Assembly (NCBI GenBank): GCA_023333565.1 | Contig: JAJKFH010000347.1 | Coordinates: forward strand, 360,211-424,210 | Length of the DNA: 64,000 nt | Source of the DNA: Puffinus mauretanicus | Taxonomy: Eukaryota; Chordata; Aves; Procellariiformes; Procellariidae | Direction: 5' to 3' | Part shown: positions 12,161-24,462 of the stretch, piece by piece | How the letters are laid out: every line of letters begins with the position of its first letter | Position numbering within the stretch: the stretch's first letter is position 1 | The notes under the pieces: generated by a model | The model's input: the letters and a program-made list of their open reading frames with translations, nothing else | What the model was told of the DNA's origin: nothing | Database searches by the model: none | Position numbers and translations under genes: made by a program

Positions 12161-12167
12161 AACTTAC

Positions 12168-12220
12168 CTGTAACAGTAATACCACTGTGGGGAATGGTGC
12201 TTCAACAACACAGAACTGGG
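12168..12220 (-). other. Candidate 53-nt exon on minus strand
   Basis: On the minus strand a pyrimidine-rich acceptor (GCTGCTCTCTTTTAG) ends opposite 12221. A strong donor, ACAG then GTAAGTTG, begins opposite 12167. Two of three frames are open across the 53 bases; one reads QFCVVEAPFPTVVLLLQ. No protein family is recognised. It may be a noncoding-RNA exon or a chance pairing of sites. Confidence 0.2.
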
Positions 12221-12980
12221 CTAAAAGAGAGCAGCTTACCAATGAATTCCTTATCTACAGCATTCATGAGCCTTCATCCTACATCATTCTGGTTGACTGA
12301 CCATACAGCTGCAAAAATATTAATTTATCTCATCCATTTGGAACTGGATTGGGGTTCGTAAAAATTGGATTAGACTCCTAGATTTTGATATTCTGATCAT
12401 TTCAGTCCAGGTTACAACAGTGAGTATTTGAGCATCCTTTTCTGTGTTTGCACAGTCTGAGATTTGGATGCTCTCCATTTCTATGAGTCCCTTGCTGGTC
12501 AGCACGTGCTGGGAAACTTGTCTGGGTAATGGTTGTTGTCCAAGCTGGAGAACCTTTGCTCTGAAGAGCCCTGGCCCCAGGCATCCTGGTGCTGGGATGG
12601 TGACAGTGAATCTACAGATCTCACTGGTGTTACAGGAGCAGAATGAATTCCACTTGTACTTTTCCTCCAGAAGGAATAAAAAAAAAATTGTGGTAAACTT
12701 AAGGGCTTTATACACAGAATAACAAGGGATGCTGCTAGATCCCTCTCACTTGAGATTTACTTTTTGGGAAATGAAAGCTCAGTTACTGAAGAACAGCTGA
12801 AAGTTTTTCCGTGTTCATCCAGCACTTTTTGCCTGTCCCTGGGAAATGTGCATCCTGTTCCTCCAGAAATAGCAAATGGAATAATGACATTTGTATGTGC
12901 TACATTTACTATCAAAATAATACTGCAACACCTGCTCTGGTGTACAATTGTGTGTACTGTGGATATAAAGAGGGAGAAGG
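12221..12980. other. Noncoding stretch with a 131-codon antisense frame
   Basis: 12320-12715 is open on the minus strand for 131 codons and is somewhat GC-richer between 12480 and 12620. The translated product has no recognisable domain, and overlapping frames are open on the plus strand. It is treated as non-genic, possibly a decayed repeat. Confidence 0.35.
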
Positions 12981-12986
12981 ATTCTT

Positions 12987-13045
12987 TATATATATATATG
13001 CTGTGTGTGTATATATATATATGTAAAATGTATATGTATATATAC
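12987..13045. repeat. TA/TG microsatellite
   Basis: Alternating TATATA and TGTGTG blocks over about 59 bases, with one interruption (GTAAAATG). It is followed at 13080-13093 by a run of thirteen to fourteen A residues. A length-variable simple repeat. Confidence 0.95.
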
Positions 13046-13079
13046 TTTTTCACGCTTTCATGAAGGCAGAAGTCACTCT

Positions 13080-13093
13080 GAAAAAAAAAAAAA
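13080..13093. repeat. A-run
   Basis: A run of thirteen to fourteen A residues. No upstream AATAAA or gene-like sequence suggests a processed pseudogene tail. Confidence 0.85.
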
Positions 13094-14600
13094 CCTGCAC
13101 AAAAGTAGAGGCCAGACCCTAAGCTGTTGTGAAGTGTACAAGCCTGCAGATTAGATGAGAGCTCTGGAAGTTACTTATGCAGAATCTAATTTTGAAATTC
13201 ACTTCTGTACGCTCAGACAGGGAGGAGGGGACGGGAGGGACTGCAGCGTTTTGCTTATTTTGTGATTTCTGCCTGCAGCCCATGGGGTGCCGGTTTCAAC
13301 TCTGCTCTTGAAGCACAGATCAAGTATTATTGCCAGCACACATTCTTTCCCTTTCAAAAATTTCACAGGTTCAGAGTCATGATAGGAACTATAACTTCTG
13401 GCAAAATTATGGTGCTATTACTTTTCTTTTCAAATCTGTTTGCAACTTTTCAGCCAAGAGGTTTAGGGACTTAAGAAATGGCAAAAGCTGTGACAAATGT
13501 GTTTTATTAATATCAGCTAATAGTAAAAGAGTGAGGGGGAAATGAAGAAAGAACAACAGATAGAGATAAACTTGGTGTTATTTTAGAAGATGGAAGTTAA
13601 ACAAAACCTGTTTTGACAATCTTTTACTTACAACCGGAATTCTGAACACTTTTTAACATGTTCCCTCTGAACCATAAAAAACCCAAACACCACCCCACCC
13701 CCCAAATCAATTACTAAGGTTTAGTCTTTTCACATCTAGGTTCATGGTTAGTTTTAGCTAACAAGGGCAAGGCTTGGTATGGTTACTTGAAAAACACCTG
13801 AGGACCTCCAAGTCATTCATGCACCTTCGAGAAGCACAATCAAGAAGAAAGAATGGTGTGACTCATAAGTATTGTTTCTCTCCTGGCATTTTTCTCTTCA
13901 GATTGGAGGCTGCTTCATGGCCCCAAAGAGTGTTTGAATAAATTAGAGCTTTTCCACCAACTCTTGCCAAGTTCCCCACACTGAGGAGTATCCGAAGTCC
14001 CCTTACTGGAATCAACCTCTTTTATTACACGGCTGCTATTCTGAGTAATTATCTACACATTGGGGAAGTTTTCCACTATTTAAATATCAGTGTGCGAGAT
14101 CAAGAACTCAACTACAGCACAAACTGAGATCTCGACACTGCCCGGGAAATGTGCTTTGGCAAGCTACAATTTTCTTCCAGGTAGAGGTTTGCTGGTCTCC
14201 AAAATCCCAGTCTCCGATACCCATGGCTGGTTGTAAGTGGCAATATCTCCTTAGAAGGCTGAAAGAGTAAACTTTTTTCAAGAAAGCGTGTGGCGAATTA
14301 GAAAAGTGATTCTTGTCTAATTGTGTCAAACTCTAGCTGACAGCAAAAGCTTCTGTAAAGAGTCAGAGCACTAAAAAATCATAAAGTATATTTTTATGAC
14401 AGAATAAATACTTCTTGTGGATTGGAATTTCCTGCCTGTGGTGAGATGGGAACCTCGTGCTATTCTTCCTCAGCACGGTCAGAACGTTTCCTGTTTTTGC
14501 AGATCATCCAAAGATTTTCTGTGTCACACTTAACATGTTTTCCAAGTCAAGTTGGCAAAAGGGTATTTTAAGCAAAGTGCAAAGCACAGTAGGATGTACT
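13094..14600. other. AT-rich noncoding stretch
   Basis: A T-rich acceptor-like tract ending in CTGCAG occurs at about 13278, followed by an open frame to 13474, but no donor or recognisable protein was found. A C-rich tract lies at 13690-13703. Nothing else is supported. Confidence 0.45.
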
Positions 14601-14607
14601 ATATAGT

Positions 14608-14619
14608 GCCATCTGCTGA
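14608..14619. promoter_or_regulatory. CTCF-like core motif
   Basis: GCCATCTGCTGA matches 11 of 12 positions of the CTCF core in the orientation GCCMYCTRSTGG. No cluster of further sites is nearby. ChIP data would be decisive. Confidence 0.25.
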
Positions 14620-16840
14620 AAAGTGAAGTGCTCCCACATAAGAATAGAAATTTGTGCATTTTCCATTAATGCAAAAAAGAATCTTGAGATGGGATGGTAT
14701 TTACTGGCTATGGGTAGGTCCCATTCATCCCCATTTAGAACCACTATCTCAATTTACATGATGAACGTGAACAGCCAATTCTGGAGTTGATGGTATTCTG
14801 AACGATGGTGTGAATGATTCCCAAAGAAGACACTTCAACACATATGGAACGTATTTGCAACACCAAGACTCTACATATACCATTTAAGAGATTTTGCGCC
14901 CATCCTAGAGAGTGATCCTCATTTCAGGCCCAGATACCACGTGAAGAGAACCTGGGCAGATGTAATTTACATGTTTAGTAATCTTAATCCACAAAAGCTG
15001 TTGTGTAGCCACCACATCAAATCTGTTTTCTGCTTTGCTATTTCAGTCTAAGACCTAAGACCTTAAGGTAGGCAGTTTGCTGACTGTTTTTGTTAGTAAT
15101 TTTTAGTTTTTGGTCCTTTGCTTTTAGAAAATCACTGAACATCTTTAATGCTGACTGCTTTACCATGTTACTCTGTTGACTAAAGGGATGACCATAGTTG
15201 CAGTAATAACCCTGAAGCTGTATATGAGACAGAAGACCTGGAAGAATAACTTGCCTAACTGCAATATCTTTGAGAAGCAAGGCAAGTCTTAAAGAGAAAG
15301 GCTGTGTTTTATGAGATAAGACAGAAGGTTTAAATTTGAATTTTTGCACAAAATTCTTGTCTGTACAGGAAAGCTCGCTTCCTTAAGAATTTAAACAGAT
15401 ACAGTTTTAATGATATAAACCCATGTTTAGACTCTTATTTTAGTAGAAAATTTGCTTTTGAAGGTTTTAGTTCATGTTCTTGTGAGAGAGCTTGAGCTAC
15501 ATCATACAAGCAGTTCATACCAAAGTAAAGCTCTCCTTGTGCAGATAAACTGTTGAATATGAAGTGCTCCTAAAACTTTTCATTATCCTTGCTGGGTGAT
15601 GGTTTATTCCATAATTTTTCAAGTACAAGTTTAGCAATCTATCAGATGAGACTATGGAAAGATTCTAATGTTCAGTTAACTAGCTGACTGGAAATTAACT
15701 ATTGCACTGTATTTTCTAAAGTTAGACTAGAAGAAAATGATGGAGAAGTTATCCTAGGGTAACAGTCATAGATCTGAGATAGTATGGGCAAGTAGCAAGC
15801 AGATACCCCAGTTCACTGCAGGTTTACATCTTGAATGGACTTAAAATATTTACACCTACTCTACAGTCCATCTGCTTGGTTTTGTGTTATTTATTTGCTT
15901 AATGTTTACTTGTGGTTAATTCCAAGAGCAGCAGACTAGCCTACTGATAGACTCGAAATCGAACAATAACTTAAATATAGCTTCATTCACTGAGATCTAA
16001 TAGACCAATTCAGACGTCATTCCTTTCCAGTTTATTGCTCATCCCGTGGAGTGTTATTGTGTGGCTGTCTTCACAGGGGTATGGTTGCAACTTTTATCCT
16101 TGAGGGGCCTATAGGCAGGGATGCTGAAACAAAGAACTTTGAAGTGGATGAAAAAACATCAATTGGTGGACAGTAGTCTGAGATACTCAAAGATTACGGG
16201 GGTGGGTGCAGCCATAGGAGCAAGCCAGACCTCTCTGATCTTTATGCAACATAGGGGCTATCTGTCATACAGAAAATTCTTTCTCGCTATGCACTTTTCT
16301 TGCCCTTAAATGTACACAATATTTTTCTTTGGAAAGCCTATTTTCGGTGACTGCATTCACATATTGGTCCAACCATTTTTAAGTCTTGCAAGTTATTTGC
16401 ATCTAGTTGGAACTGACTGGATTGGTCACCATTTGCTACAAGCAAAGTGCATCAGTATCCTGGTTTAAGGACAGCTGGAATCAGAAACTATTGCTCCACA
16501 AAGGGGTGTAGTGCCTGGAAAAACCTGCAGAGTTAGTTTTCAGAGAAAGAGAGAGGAAGAAAAGAAATCCACTCTGAACAGTGCCATTCATTTTTTTCCT
16601 TTCTATAACGAGTTATTACACAGTTCCTCCATCTTGCTGTTTTCTTTTTGTTTCTTTTCTCTACTCTCATTACATTTTTATATCCAATTATTTTTATTTT
16701 TATGAAACTTCTTTTCACTGGGCTAGCTTTCAAACTAGTGTTCCTGAATCATACCATATATTTGCAGAAAATTACCCAGGGAAAGGCCCAAAGACAGAAT
16801 CTCAAGTGTTTTCATAGAAGTCATCCCCTAAATCTTACTC
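14620..16840. other. AT-rich noncoding stretch
   Basis: Only short frames, including a 103-codon Lys/Leu-rich minus frame at 15038-15349 that resembles nothing known. A pyrimidine-rich segment runs from about 16585 to 16710, giving Phe/Ser-rich frames. No gene is recognised. Confidence 0.5.
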
Positions 16841-16929
16841 CTTGCCTTGGAAAAACTGAACCAAACAGTAGCGCATAACACCTCCGAAACGGAAAATAGA
16901 TCACAGGTAAATTATGGTTGCCTTTTCCC

Positions 16930-17090
16930 TATAAAGAGGGAGGACGAGCAAAAGACGTGTGTGGAAAGATGCAACAAGGGAGAGGAAGGGATGGAGCAGG
17001 ACAAGGGAGCAAGAAGTCCCCGGGGAGTGAGAGGCCGGTCTTTGATGCGGGGAGACGGGCACCCCGCTGTGCCGCCTGACAAAGGACAAT
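16930..17090. other. CpG-bearing GC-rich patch
   Basis: About eight to nine CpG dinucleotides within roughly 150 bases, plus CCCCGGGG-like and GGCCGG sequence, against a CpG-poor background. It is too short for a standard CpG island. It may be a small regulatory element or a relic of a GC-rich repeat. Confidence 0.35.
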
Positions 17091-17474
17091 GGTGGAACCT
17101 CTCATGAATGCCTGGTCGTTCCTCTATTCAAAAGGGCAAGCAGAGGTTGAAAGGCATCCCAAATGAAGTATTTGGGTGTGTGCTTTCCTACGCATTACAC
17201 ATTTTCGTACATTCTAAGAGAAAAAACAGCCGTGGAGCCACACCAAAACCATGGTTAAAAATACCCCGCAAAAACACTTGTAAGGCATCAATCCCTCTGC
17301 TCTGGAAAGAGGACACGGTGTACTTTTTCCTTCTCTCTTTCAGATTGACCATTCTTTCTTTGCACATAAAAAGGCAAAGAAAAAAGAAACCAAAACCATT
17401 TTCTATTCAAAATTGCCTTCTAGTTTCAAATTTTCTTCCATTAAACCTTAAGAGTACTGATAAAATTTTGTTTT

Positions 17475-17502
17475 GGGGGGAGAGGGGGGGGGGGGAAGGT
17501 GG
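17475..17502 (+). repeat. G-tract with G-quadruplex potential
   Basis: Six G, then AGA, then twelve G (17484-17495), then AAGGTGG. The plus strand could form a four-tract quadruplex with one- to three-base loops. The exact G count is error-prone in sequencing. Confidence 0.8.
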
Positions 17503-17542
17503 AGAAAACCTGCTTTGGAAGGGCTTTGATTTTTCTTTTTAA

Positions 17543-19040
17543 AGTAACTAAATTGTCCGGGAGCTTACTTCTGAACAAGTAGATGTGTTCATTTGGTACA
17601 GTAGTTAGTATTTTTAACACATATTAATATTGTATATAATATAGCTCTATGCAATGACATACCACATAAATTGCTTGCCTGTATCTTCTAGCTGGAAACT
17701 TGTTCTTTGGCACTGGCATTGGCAAAAATACTCCGGCTCACAAAAGCATGCAAGGGATGGCCAAAAGTCCAGGAGGTGGGAACCCATGAACATGTACAAA
17801 CCTAGTGAAGGCTCCACAGCTGAATAACCACTCAAATTCATTTCACACACACTTGGGTTGAGATCTTCCTGCAGTGAGTGCTGGGTCGTGTCCCAAAACA
17901 TGACCCATAGCAGATCATCCTTTCACCCAGGAACATGCTAGGGACACAGGACCCAGATTTGTGGCCAGCTTGTAGATCCCAAGCACTGACACTAATTTAA
18001 CTGCTCGCACCCTGGGCTCAATTGGGGTAGGGAGTGGGGAGCTGAGAGAAATTAAAGCCACTTTTCCAAACTCATTATCTTCAGCTGTGCTAAGCAGAAA
18101 TCTGGTACAGCTGAGGATCTGGCCTCCTGTGATTAAAGCCATTTCCATCAGATTGAAAATGGAGGCAAAACTAATGAGGAGAAAACAAAAGAGACTGTGG
18201 AAAACAAAAGCAATGTGGTTTTAATTTACTTGTGTAAGGTCCAAATTATACGCTGTGTTGTCTGCTGAAGTCAAACGGAGTGTCTGACAGTTCAGAGCAC
18301 TGCAGTTTTGCAAGAAAACTGCTGCTTTCTCAAATGCAGCACACCTTAAAATTTTCTATGCTTTGTATTAGCAACCAGGTATGCCTACAATTTTATTGCA
18401 GTTCACTTTCCTTAGTTTTCATATTTCTCAAGCTGCAGTAGTTGGTAAAATTACCTCAGTCGGATTCCTGTGCAAGACCTGTTGCCACACTTGGCGTTAA
18501 TTTTTCTGTGGTCTATAGTTAAATACAGTCATAGCTGCACGTAGAGTGCATTTCTGCAGGCTGCATTTTGTAATCTTCGTGATATAACACCAGTGTGATC
18601 CACCCCAACTCATCTGTGTTGGGATGGCTGCCGTGACCAGCTAGGCAAAAAAAGATAACTAAACAACTTTTTAATTCACATTTATAACTCAGTTAAAGAA
18701 ATAAAGGAAATTTTCAAACTTTAACATAAGAATTCTCACAGTATTCCTCCTATCAGGTGGCATTACTAACTTGAAAGCAGAAGAATAATCTGATGAAGAA
18801 TTAAAAAGAACAGTTTCAAAATGAGAGAAAGAAATATAAGCACAATTCTCTAAAATTTTGATTCAGAAATCCCGGAATTTGTGTGAGTGAAGAAATATTA
18901 AAAAATTTTTTCATCCTCTTGAGGATTTTCTTGTAAGTTTTCCGGTGATTATTACCTCTCTTCAGCTGGAAAATATAAAGCGGTATTTTAAAAGATATTT
19001 TAATGTTTCTTTTTAAATCTTAGAAAGAAAAAATGCCGTT
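17543..19040. other. AT-rich noncoding stretch
   Basis: Two short minus-strand frames (17647-17901, 17915-18148) lie in a slightly GC-richer piece at 17680-18130. Neither is recognisable. No repeat is identified. Confidence 0.5.
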
Positions 19041-19045
19041 ATAGC

Positions 19046-19275
19046 AAAAAAAAAAAAAAGAAAGGAAAAATATTTTCCATATTGCAAAATTTCACTTTTA
19101 TCCATTGAACTGTTTTGCTTTAGCAGAAACATTTTTTCAGTGTACTGTTTTGTATAAAAAAATCCTTAACTACCCAACTATAAAATATTGATTTTAAAGT
19201 CTAAAAATATTACTATCACATTTAGTGGATCTATATGTTTTACAGCAAAAAAAAAAAAAGAAAAAAAAAGAAAAA
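19046..19275. repeat. Pair of A-runs about 200 bases apart
   Basis: An A14 run at 19046-19059 followed by GAAAGGAAAAA, and an A13 run at 19247-19259 followed by G, nine A, G and five A. Both are preceded by AGC. The sequences further out do not match, so this is not an obvious duplication. Confidence 0.8.
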
Positions 19276-22200
19276 TTAACAAAAAGGCTTCCTCTGCTCT
19301 AGAATAACGATGATAAGTATGCCATTGGATGCAGAGTGATAGGACTAACACATATGAAGAAATTAGTCATGCTTTAATCAGTTCCTGGATTCAAAATCTG
19401 CACTGTACAAAAATATTTCCATATAAGCTCTTTTTCGTTGTTTTTCTCTTAATACTAATTTCTATTTAGCTCATTTCTAGGAGTCTGTTTCTAAAGTTTA
19501 ATTCTGTTTTTCTACAGTTTAAGCTTTGTGTGACCTTTCACCTTTCACTTTGAGTTATTGTGTTGGATTTCATGTCTTTAAATCTTCCGAGCCCTGATTC
19601 ACACATCTAAATCTCCGGCAAAATGTAGGCTTAAAATGCATTGTTCCTATCAGAGAGAAGGTTTGCTTTTATAAAGTGTGAACAGCTGTGCAAAATAGTG
19701 ACCTAAAGTTAGAATTAATGTCAAGAACAAATGTTCAGGCCTTTTGATTTTTGAGTTTCTAAGCTGGACTACCCAAAGTCTGACAAGCAAACAAACCAGA
19801 GGGGAAAAAAGAAATTAGGTGAAGCTTATATCTTCATGTAACAGGAAAACGTCAGACATTAATATTCAGGTATTATTTTGAACAAAAATATGGAAAACAT
19901 TTAGCATCTTCTACAAATTATTATTTTTTCAAGAGTATACAACGTATTTGCAATTTTTTAAATATTATGTTGCTTAGGTCAGTCCATTAATCAACAGGTG
20001 CCAGGTGGAAACTATCAACACAAGGCAATAGTGTTCCCAAGGCTGTCTTTCTGGAGAAAAGTCACAGTTTAATTTAGTACTGTGGAAGCATATTCTTGTT
20101 TGTGGAAGGAATATATCTGAACTGCTTCCAATCTCTGAGACATCTTAGTATGAGAAAAACACAAGGAGCCTGATAATCCCAAATGGACAAAAGGACACTG
20201 CAGAGAAGTTTTAGCAAAGTTTTTTTTCTCTCTCTCCTTTTTTCAGAATAAAAGAAGATGTCATAGATCTGATCTTGCATATTTAATGTTGAACTGGTAT
20301 TCCTGTGGAGGCATTTGTATCCCCGGCTAGTTCTTATTTGGATACTCCTTTCATGTTAAGCTTAAAATATTTTCTTCCCAAAATAAATTGACAAGGGAGA
20401 ACCAAAGGAATTCCCTCCATGAAGCATTACCGAAAAAATGTGGGTACATAGTGAGCAAACGTAGTGCAGAGGATGCAGCAATGCAGAGGATGTTTTTTGT
20501 GGGTAAGCAATGGAGGGGAAACGAGAGAAATGTTGCTGGAGCTCAGGGACATCTGTGGTATTGAGAGAATACAAGCCATAGGACATAACTGCAGATAGCT
20601 GTTTGACATATGCGTGAGTCCGTGGTGAACCCATGAAGAAGAGAAATGCATCGAGCTACACCACTCCCATGACTTGAGTGGAAACATCTTGAAAAGATTG
20701 CTACATGAAATAATAATTTAAATACAGCATTCCTTTTATATTTTCTGCAGTTACATGTTCAATAAAACAAAAGTAGTTATTATTTCAAAGTATACAAGAC
20801 TGCAAACAGGAAATTGGTGAAGGATAAGCTTTTTACACTAAGAAGCCCAGATACTGCAATCAGAATGGAAGCTACAGGCCAAGACACAGATGTAGAAGGA
20901 AAGCTACATCATGCAACACATGTTATTTAATACATTTTACGCTCAACACTGATTTATGTGCAAATTATGCTTCATGCAAAATATTTAACTGGCTGGTGAA
21001 GTCATGGTTTTAAACCAGATTTTATTAAATGATCTCTGAGTTTTGAAGAGAGTATTAGTTAAATGCATATATACATGTATATAAAACATTGAATATATAT
21101 TCATGGATTTATATATATTTCATAACATATCAAAGAGGAAACATCAATCTTGTTCAGTTTCCACTGACTCCCCTAAAAATATTTATACTGTTACATAAAG
21201 TTGCAGTCCTATGCAACTTTACATGAGTCACAGATTCTGTCAAGAAAGAGCTGCTCAATTGAGGGTATTCCAGCTCATAAGGGGAGGGTGCATTAAGTTA
21301 AATTTCCAGCCTTTTTTTTTAATCACAGTTGTCCACATTTGTGATCAATAAATAGATAATGTGAATATCAGTCCTGCCAATACTCAGAACAGGCTACTTA
21401 TTTTTCATGTTATTTGATGGTACTTACGTTATTTCAAAACTGGTCCTCTTTCCAAAAGCATAAATTCAGATGTTACATTCACATGGGGATGCACTGAACT
21501 TTGCAATGACACATGGAGCTGCTCCTTTTGGAGCGATTGGAGTCTTGACTGTGCATTGTGGAACACCACTTTTCACAAGATTTTTTGAAATAACATTCTC
21601 TTCACAGTCTAGTTTCTACATGGAAAAAAAACCCCAACCCAACAGTATATGGAGATTATCTTAGGTGAGATGATGAAAAAACCTAGGAAAGTAAGAAGAA
21701 AAGCTTTCTTGAAATGCTGTATTAAAATGCTGTTTTTCTAGCCAGGTATTTTGTTAATTTTATGAAGCATCAGAAATATCTACAATGATGTGTAAATAAG
21801 AGAGAAAAATTTATCTTTTGGACATGGCCACCCACCAACCTGAATCTGCCTGGACCAAATTAAATTACCTAATTACAAAAGATCTTTAAAATTGGAGAAA
21901 TTGGATCCCAATTAAAAGTAGGGGTCATCATCAAACATTTAAGACTTACGTTTTTGCCTTTTGCTTTTTTCCTTGATGTCTTTCAGGCATGGCACATATG
22001 ACAGCTCTTCTTCAGTCTGTGCAGACCACAAACCGCTAGGGAAAGCCTTTAGTAGAATCTTACAATATTTATTATTTAAATGTTTGAACACACCTTTTTT
22101 GTCTCATAAGACATATGAACCACGCTCCTCCTTCTGCTGCAAAAAATTCTATTAAAAATATTTTTTCCAGAAAATTAATTGAGATTGACTTCTTGGTGGC

Positions 22201-24140
22201 AGAGTAGACAGATTTTGCAAAATAGTATTCTATAGAGGGGCAAGTAAGGCAAACAGATGTGCTCTTAGTTTTCCTCACAACATCAGATCTTTCAAAATGG
22301 TATCTTATCTAAAAGCATGAATAAATTCTAAAACAACTTTGGAAAGAAATATACACTCATTCCGTAATTATATACACAGTCTAAAAGCTCTACTGAAGAA
22401 TGATACAACTCAGTGTCTGAGGACTGTAGCTTCTACTCCATCCTCCAACATGGCTCTTTGTACAAATCTTTTAGCATTCATAAATATTCCACTAAGAACG
22501 ATAGCATTTCAGTTGAAATAATCACCCCTTATATCTATTTCAGATGCTTTGGATTGCCATTTTTTTTCGTTTTCCTGACACTTTTCAACAGTGGATTTGA
22601 TTCTGAAATTATCTCTGCCATACATCTTCGAAAAACAGCCTTCACTAGGAGATAGACAGGTTTTGCAATCTTAGTTCTCCTTATAATTGTATTTTTCAGA
22701 CTCCAAAACAATTAAGTACCTGTTGAGAACTACCCTGGGCGTTCACAACTTATTTCTGGTATTGCTTGAAATAACAGAAGAAGAAATTTTATGCAGAAAT
22801 AATGTATTTCTATATTATATTTCACCATTTTATCTGCTCCCTAAACTCAAAAATTAGCTGAAGAGTGATAATATCAGGTAAGCATAACTTTTCTGATTGT
22901 CTTAGTGTTCTGAAAGTGCTTTTGTGGAACTAAAAGGTGATTTCAGAGAAATGAATGACTTAGTTTTTTAAGCCACTTATTTCAGACAATATAATATTGC
23001 ATAGGGTGGTTTCTATTATGTCTCAGGAATATTCAGAGTAATTAAAGGCTTGAATAAGTTATTAGTGATATTATATATGAACATAGGACAGAAAGTATAA
23101 TAGCCCTCATAGATTCCTACAGATCAGAAAACAAGGATATACACAGGACTAAAGATTCTTCTATTGAATGGAGCAGAAAAAAGGGTTTACAGGCTAAATG
23201 TCCTCTGAGACCTTTATCTGAAAAGTCATAACATACTTTATTCTCAATATTTAATGGGGAAAATATTTCATACTAACATTGATACTGAAAGTAGTTACAC
23301 AGTCATACACTCAAAGCTGGCAGGGTACTTTTGGTATCAAGCAGTGCTAATTCCTAATAGTAGCAGGACTCATGTATCAGATTATTAAAACTGTGGTGTT
23401 ATTTCCTGCAGGCCTCTAATGGTGAGGACTTTACACATAAAGATCATCTGTCTCTTTCAAAATCAAACCCAAGTTTTTCTCGCAGATCTACCAAAAGCCA
23501 TTTTCTAATCTCATGCATACCCTGGTGATACCATTCCGTTCAAACAAACAAATAACAGAGGGCCTGATTATTGTTAGTGCTGTCATATTTTAAGCACTCT
23601 CCCTCTCGATGCCCTGGCCAGGATAAATACAAACCAATAAACAAATGGGTTAGAGTAGATAACCACGGAGAAAAACTGGTAAACTATTGCAGTTTGTAGT
23701 ATTTTATTTATGTATTTTAAATAAAGCAATATACACAGTATTGAGGGAGGACTGGTTCGACATTTTAGCATATTCTCTTTCCCAGAGAAGTTATCAGAGT
23801 GTTTAGAGCATTAGTTTCACTGAGTGGTCTTCCATTTTTTATATTGTATATTAATGATGCATTTTGGATTAAGATCTGCTTGTTTGACCACAAATTTGTG
23901 GCACTACCAGATGGAAAAAAAGTGTTCATTTCAATGGATTTGGTCCATCTCCTTTGCCAGCAAGGGATGTTCACTTCAGCATAGTTTCTATTTATATTCT
24001 ATTTAGCATAAATGCTGCAAATGATGGCAAGTTAACCACTCTCTGTGGAAGACCAGAACTCGTTCCAGTTGCTTGGAATACTAAATTTCCTGCATGTGGC
24101 TTGTTTCCCAAAGAATAAATTCTGGGAAGCTGTGAAGATG
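19276..24140. other. Long AT-rich noncoding stretch
   Basis: Only short Phe/Leu/Ser-rich frames. AT-rich simple sequence lies at about 21061-21130. Several isolated splice-site-like sequences occur (for example a CAG-GTAAGC donor near 22878) without matching partners. No gene, RNA gene or recognisable repeat. Confidence 0.55.
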
Positions 24141-24141
24141 T

Positions 24142-24462
24142 TTGAGTTTGGACAACCTGGTCCAATCATACACAAATCCTTATTTTAAGCCATCCTTTCT
24201 CCTTAATCAGATAATTCTTCTTGTAGTATGTAGTAGTCCAACTGATTTGGCTGTGTGGTTTTATATTGCTGTGTGTCGGACACATCCAGCTGAAGAGCTG
24301 GTGCAACCCTGTATCCTGCAAGACCTCTCGCCTCAAGAGCAAAACTGGGTTCACAGGTTTCGTTTGAGGCAATTAGTAAGACACCGATCTGTGCAGATGT
24401 GCATGCACATCCCCCTAAAGCCTGTAGAACAGTTTTTGGAGAAGGCCCATTGTACTGACTGA
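24142..24462 (+). other. 106-codon ORF, not recognised
   Basis: The frame has a mixed composition, with Trp, His, Cys, Pro and Gln rather than pure Phe/Leu/Lys, including LVQPCILQDLSPQEQNW. No family is recognised. A 68-codon frame is open on the opposite strand over the same bases. There is no convincing promoter, splice or polyadenylation context. Possibly a fragment of an old repeat; low expectation of being a gene. Confidence 0.12.

Larger units (their letters stand above)
16847..17542 (+). other. Long plus-strand frame broken by one TGA, not recognised
   Basis: From an ATG at 16847 the frame is open for 86 codons to a TGA at 17105-17107. It then continues in the same frame from the next codon (ATG, 17108) for another 144 codons. 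The first half is hydrophilic and charged; the second is Lys/Leu/Phe-rich with a basic RQRKKKPKP stretch and a Gly-rich run from the G-tract. No domain is recognised. It is the longest non-CR1 open stretch in the window, but one or two frames of about 145 codons are expected by chance in this much AT-rich DNA. Probably not a gene. Confidence 0.15.

Noticed and set aside
12320..12715. 131-codon minus-strand ORF as a possible gene
   Set aside because: No domain, overlapping open frames on the other strand and no matching splice or polyadenylation context.
19046..19275. Local segmental duplication around two A-runs
   Set aside because: Only the A-runs and a three-base prefix match; flanks differ.
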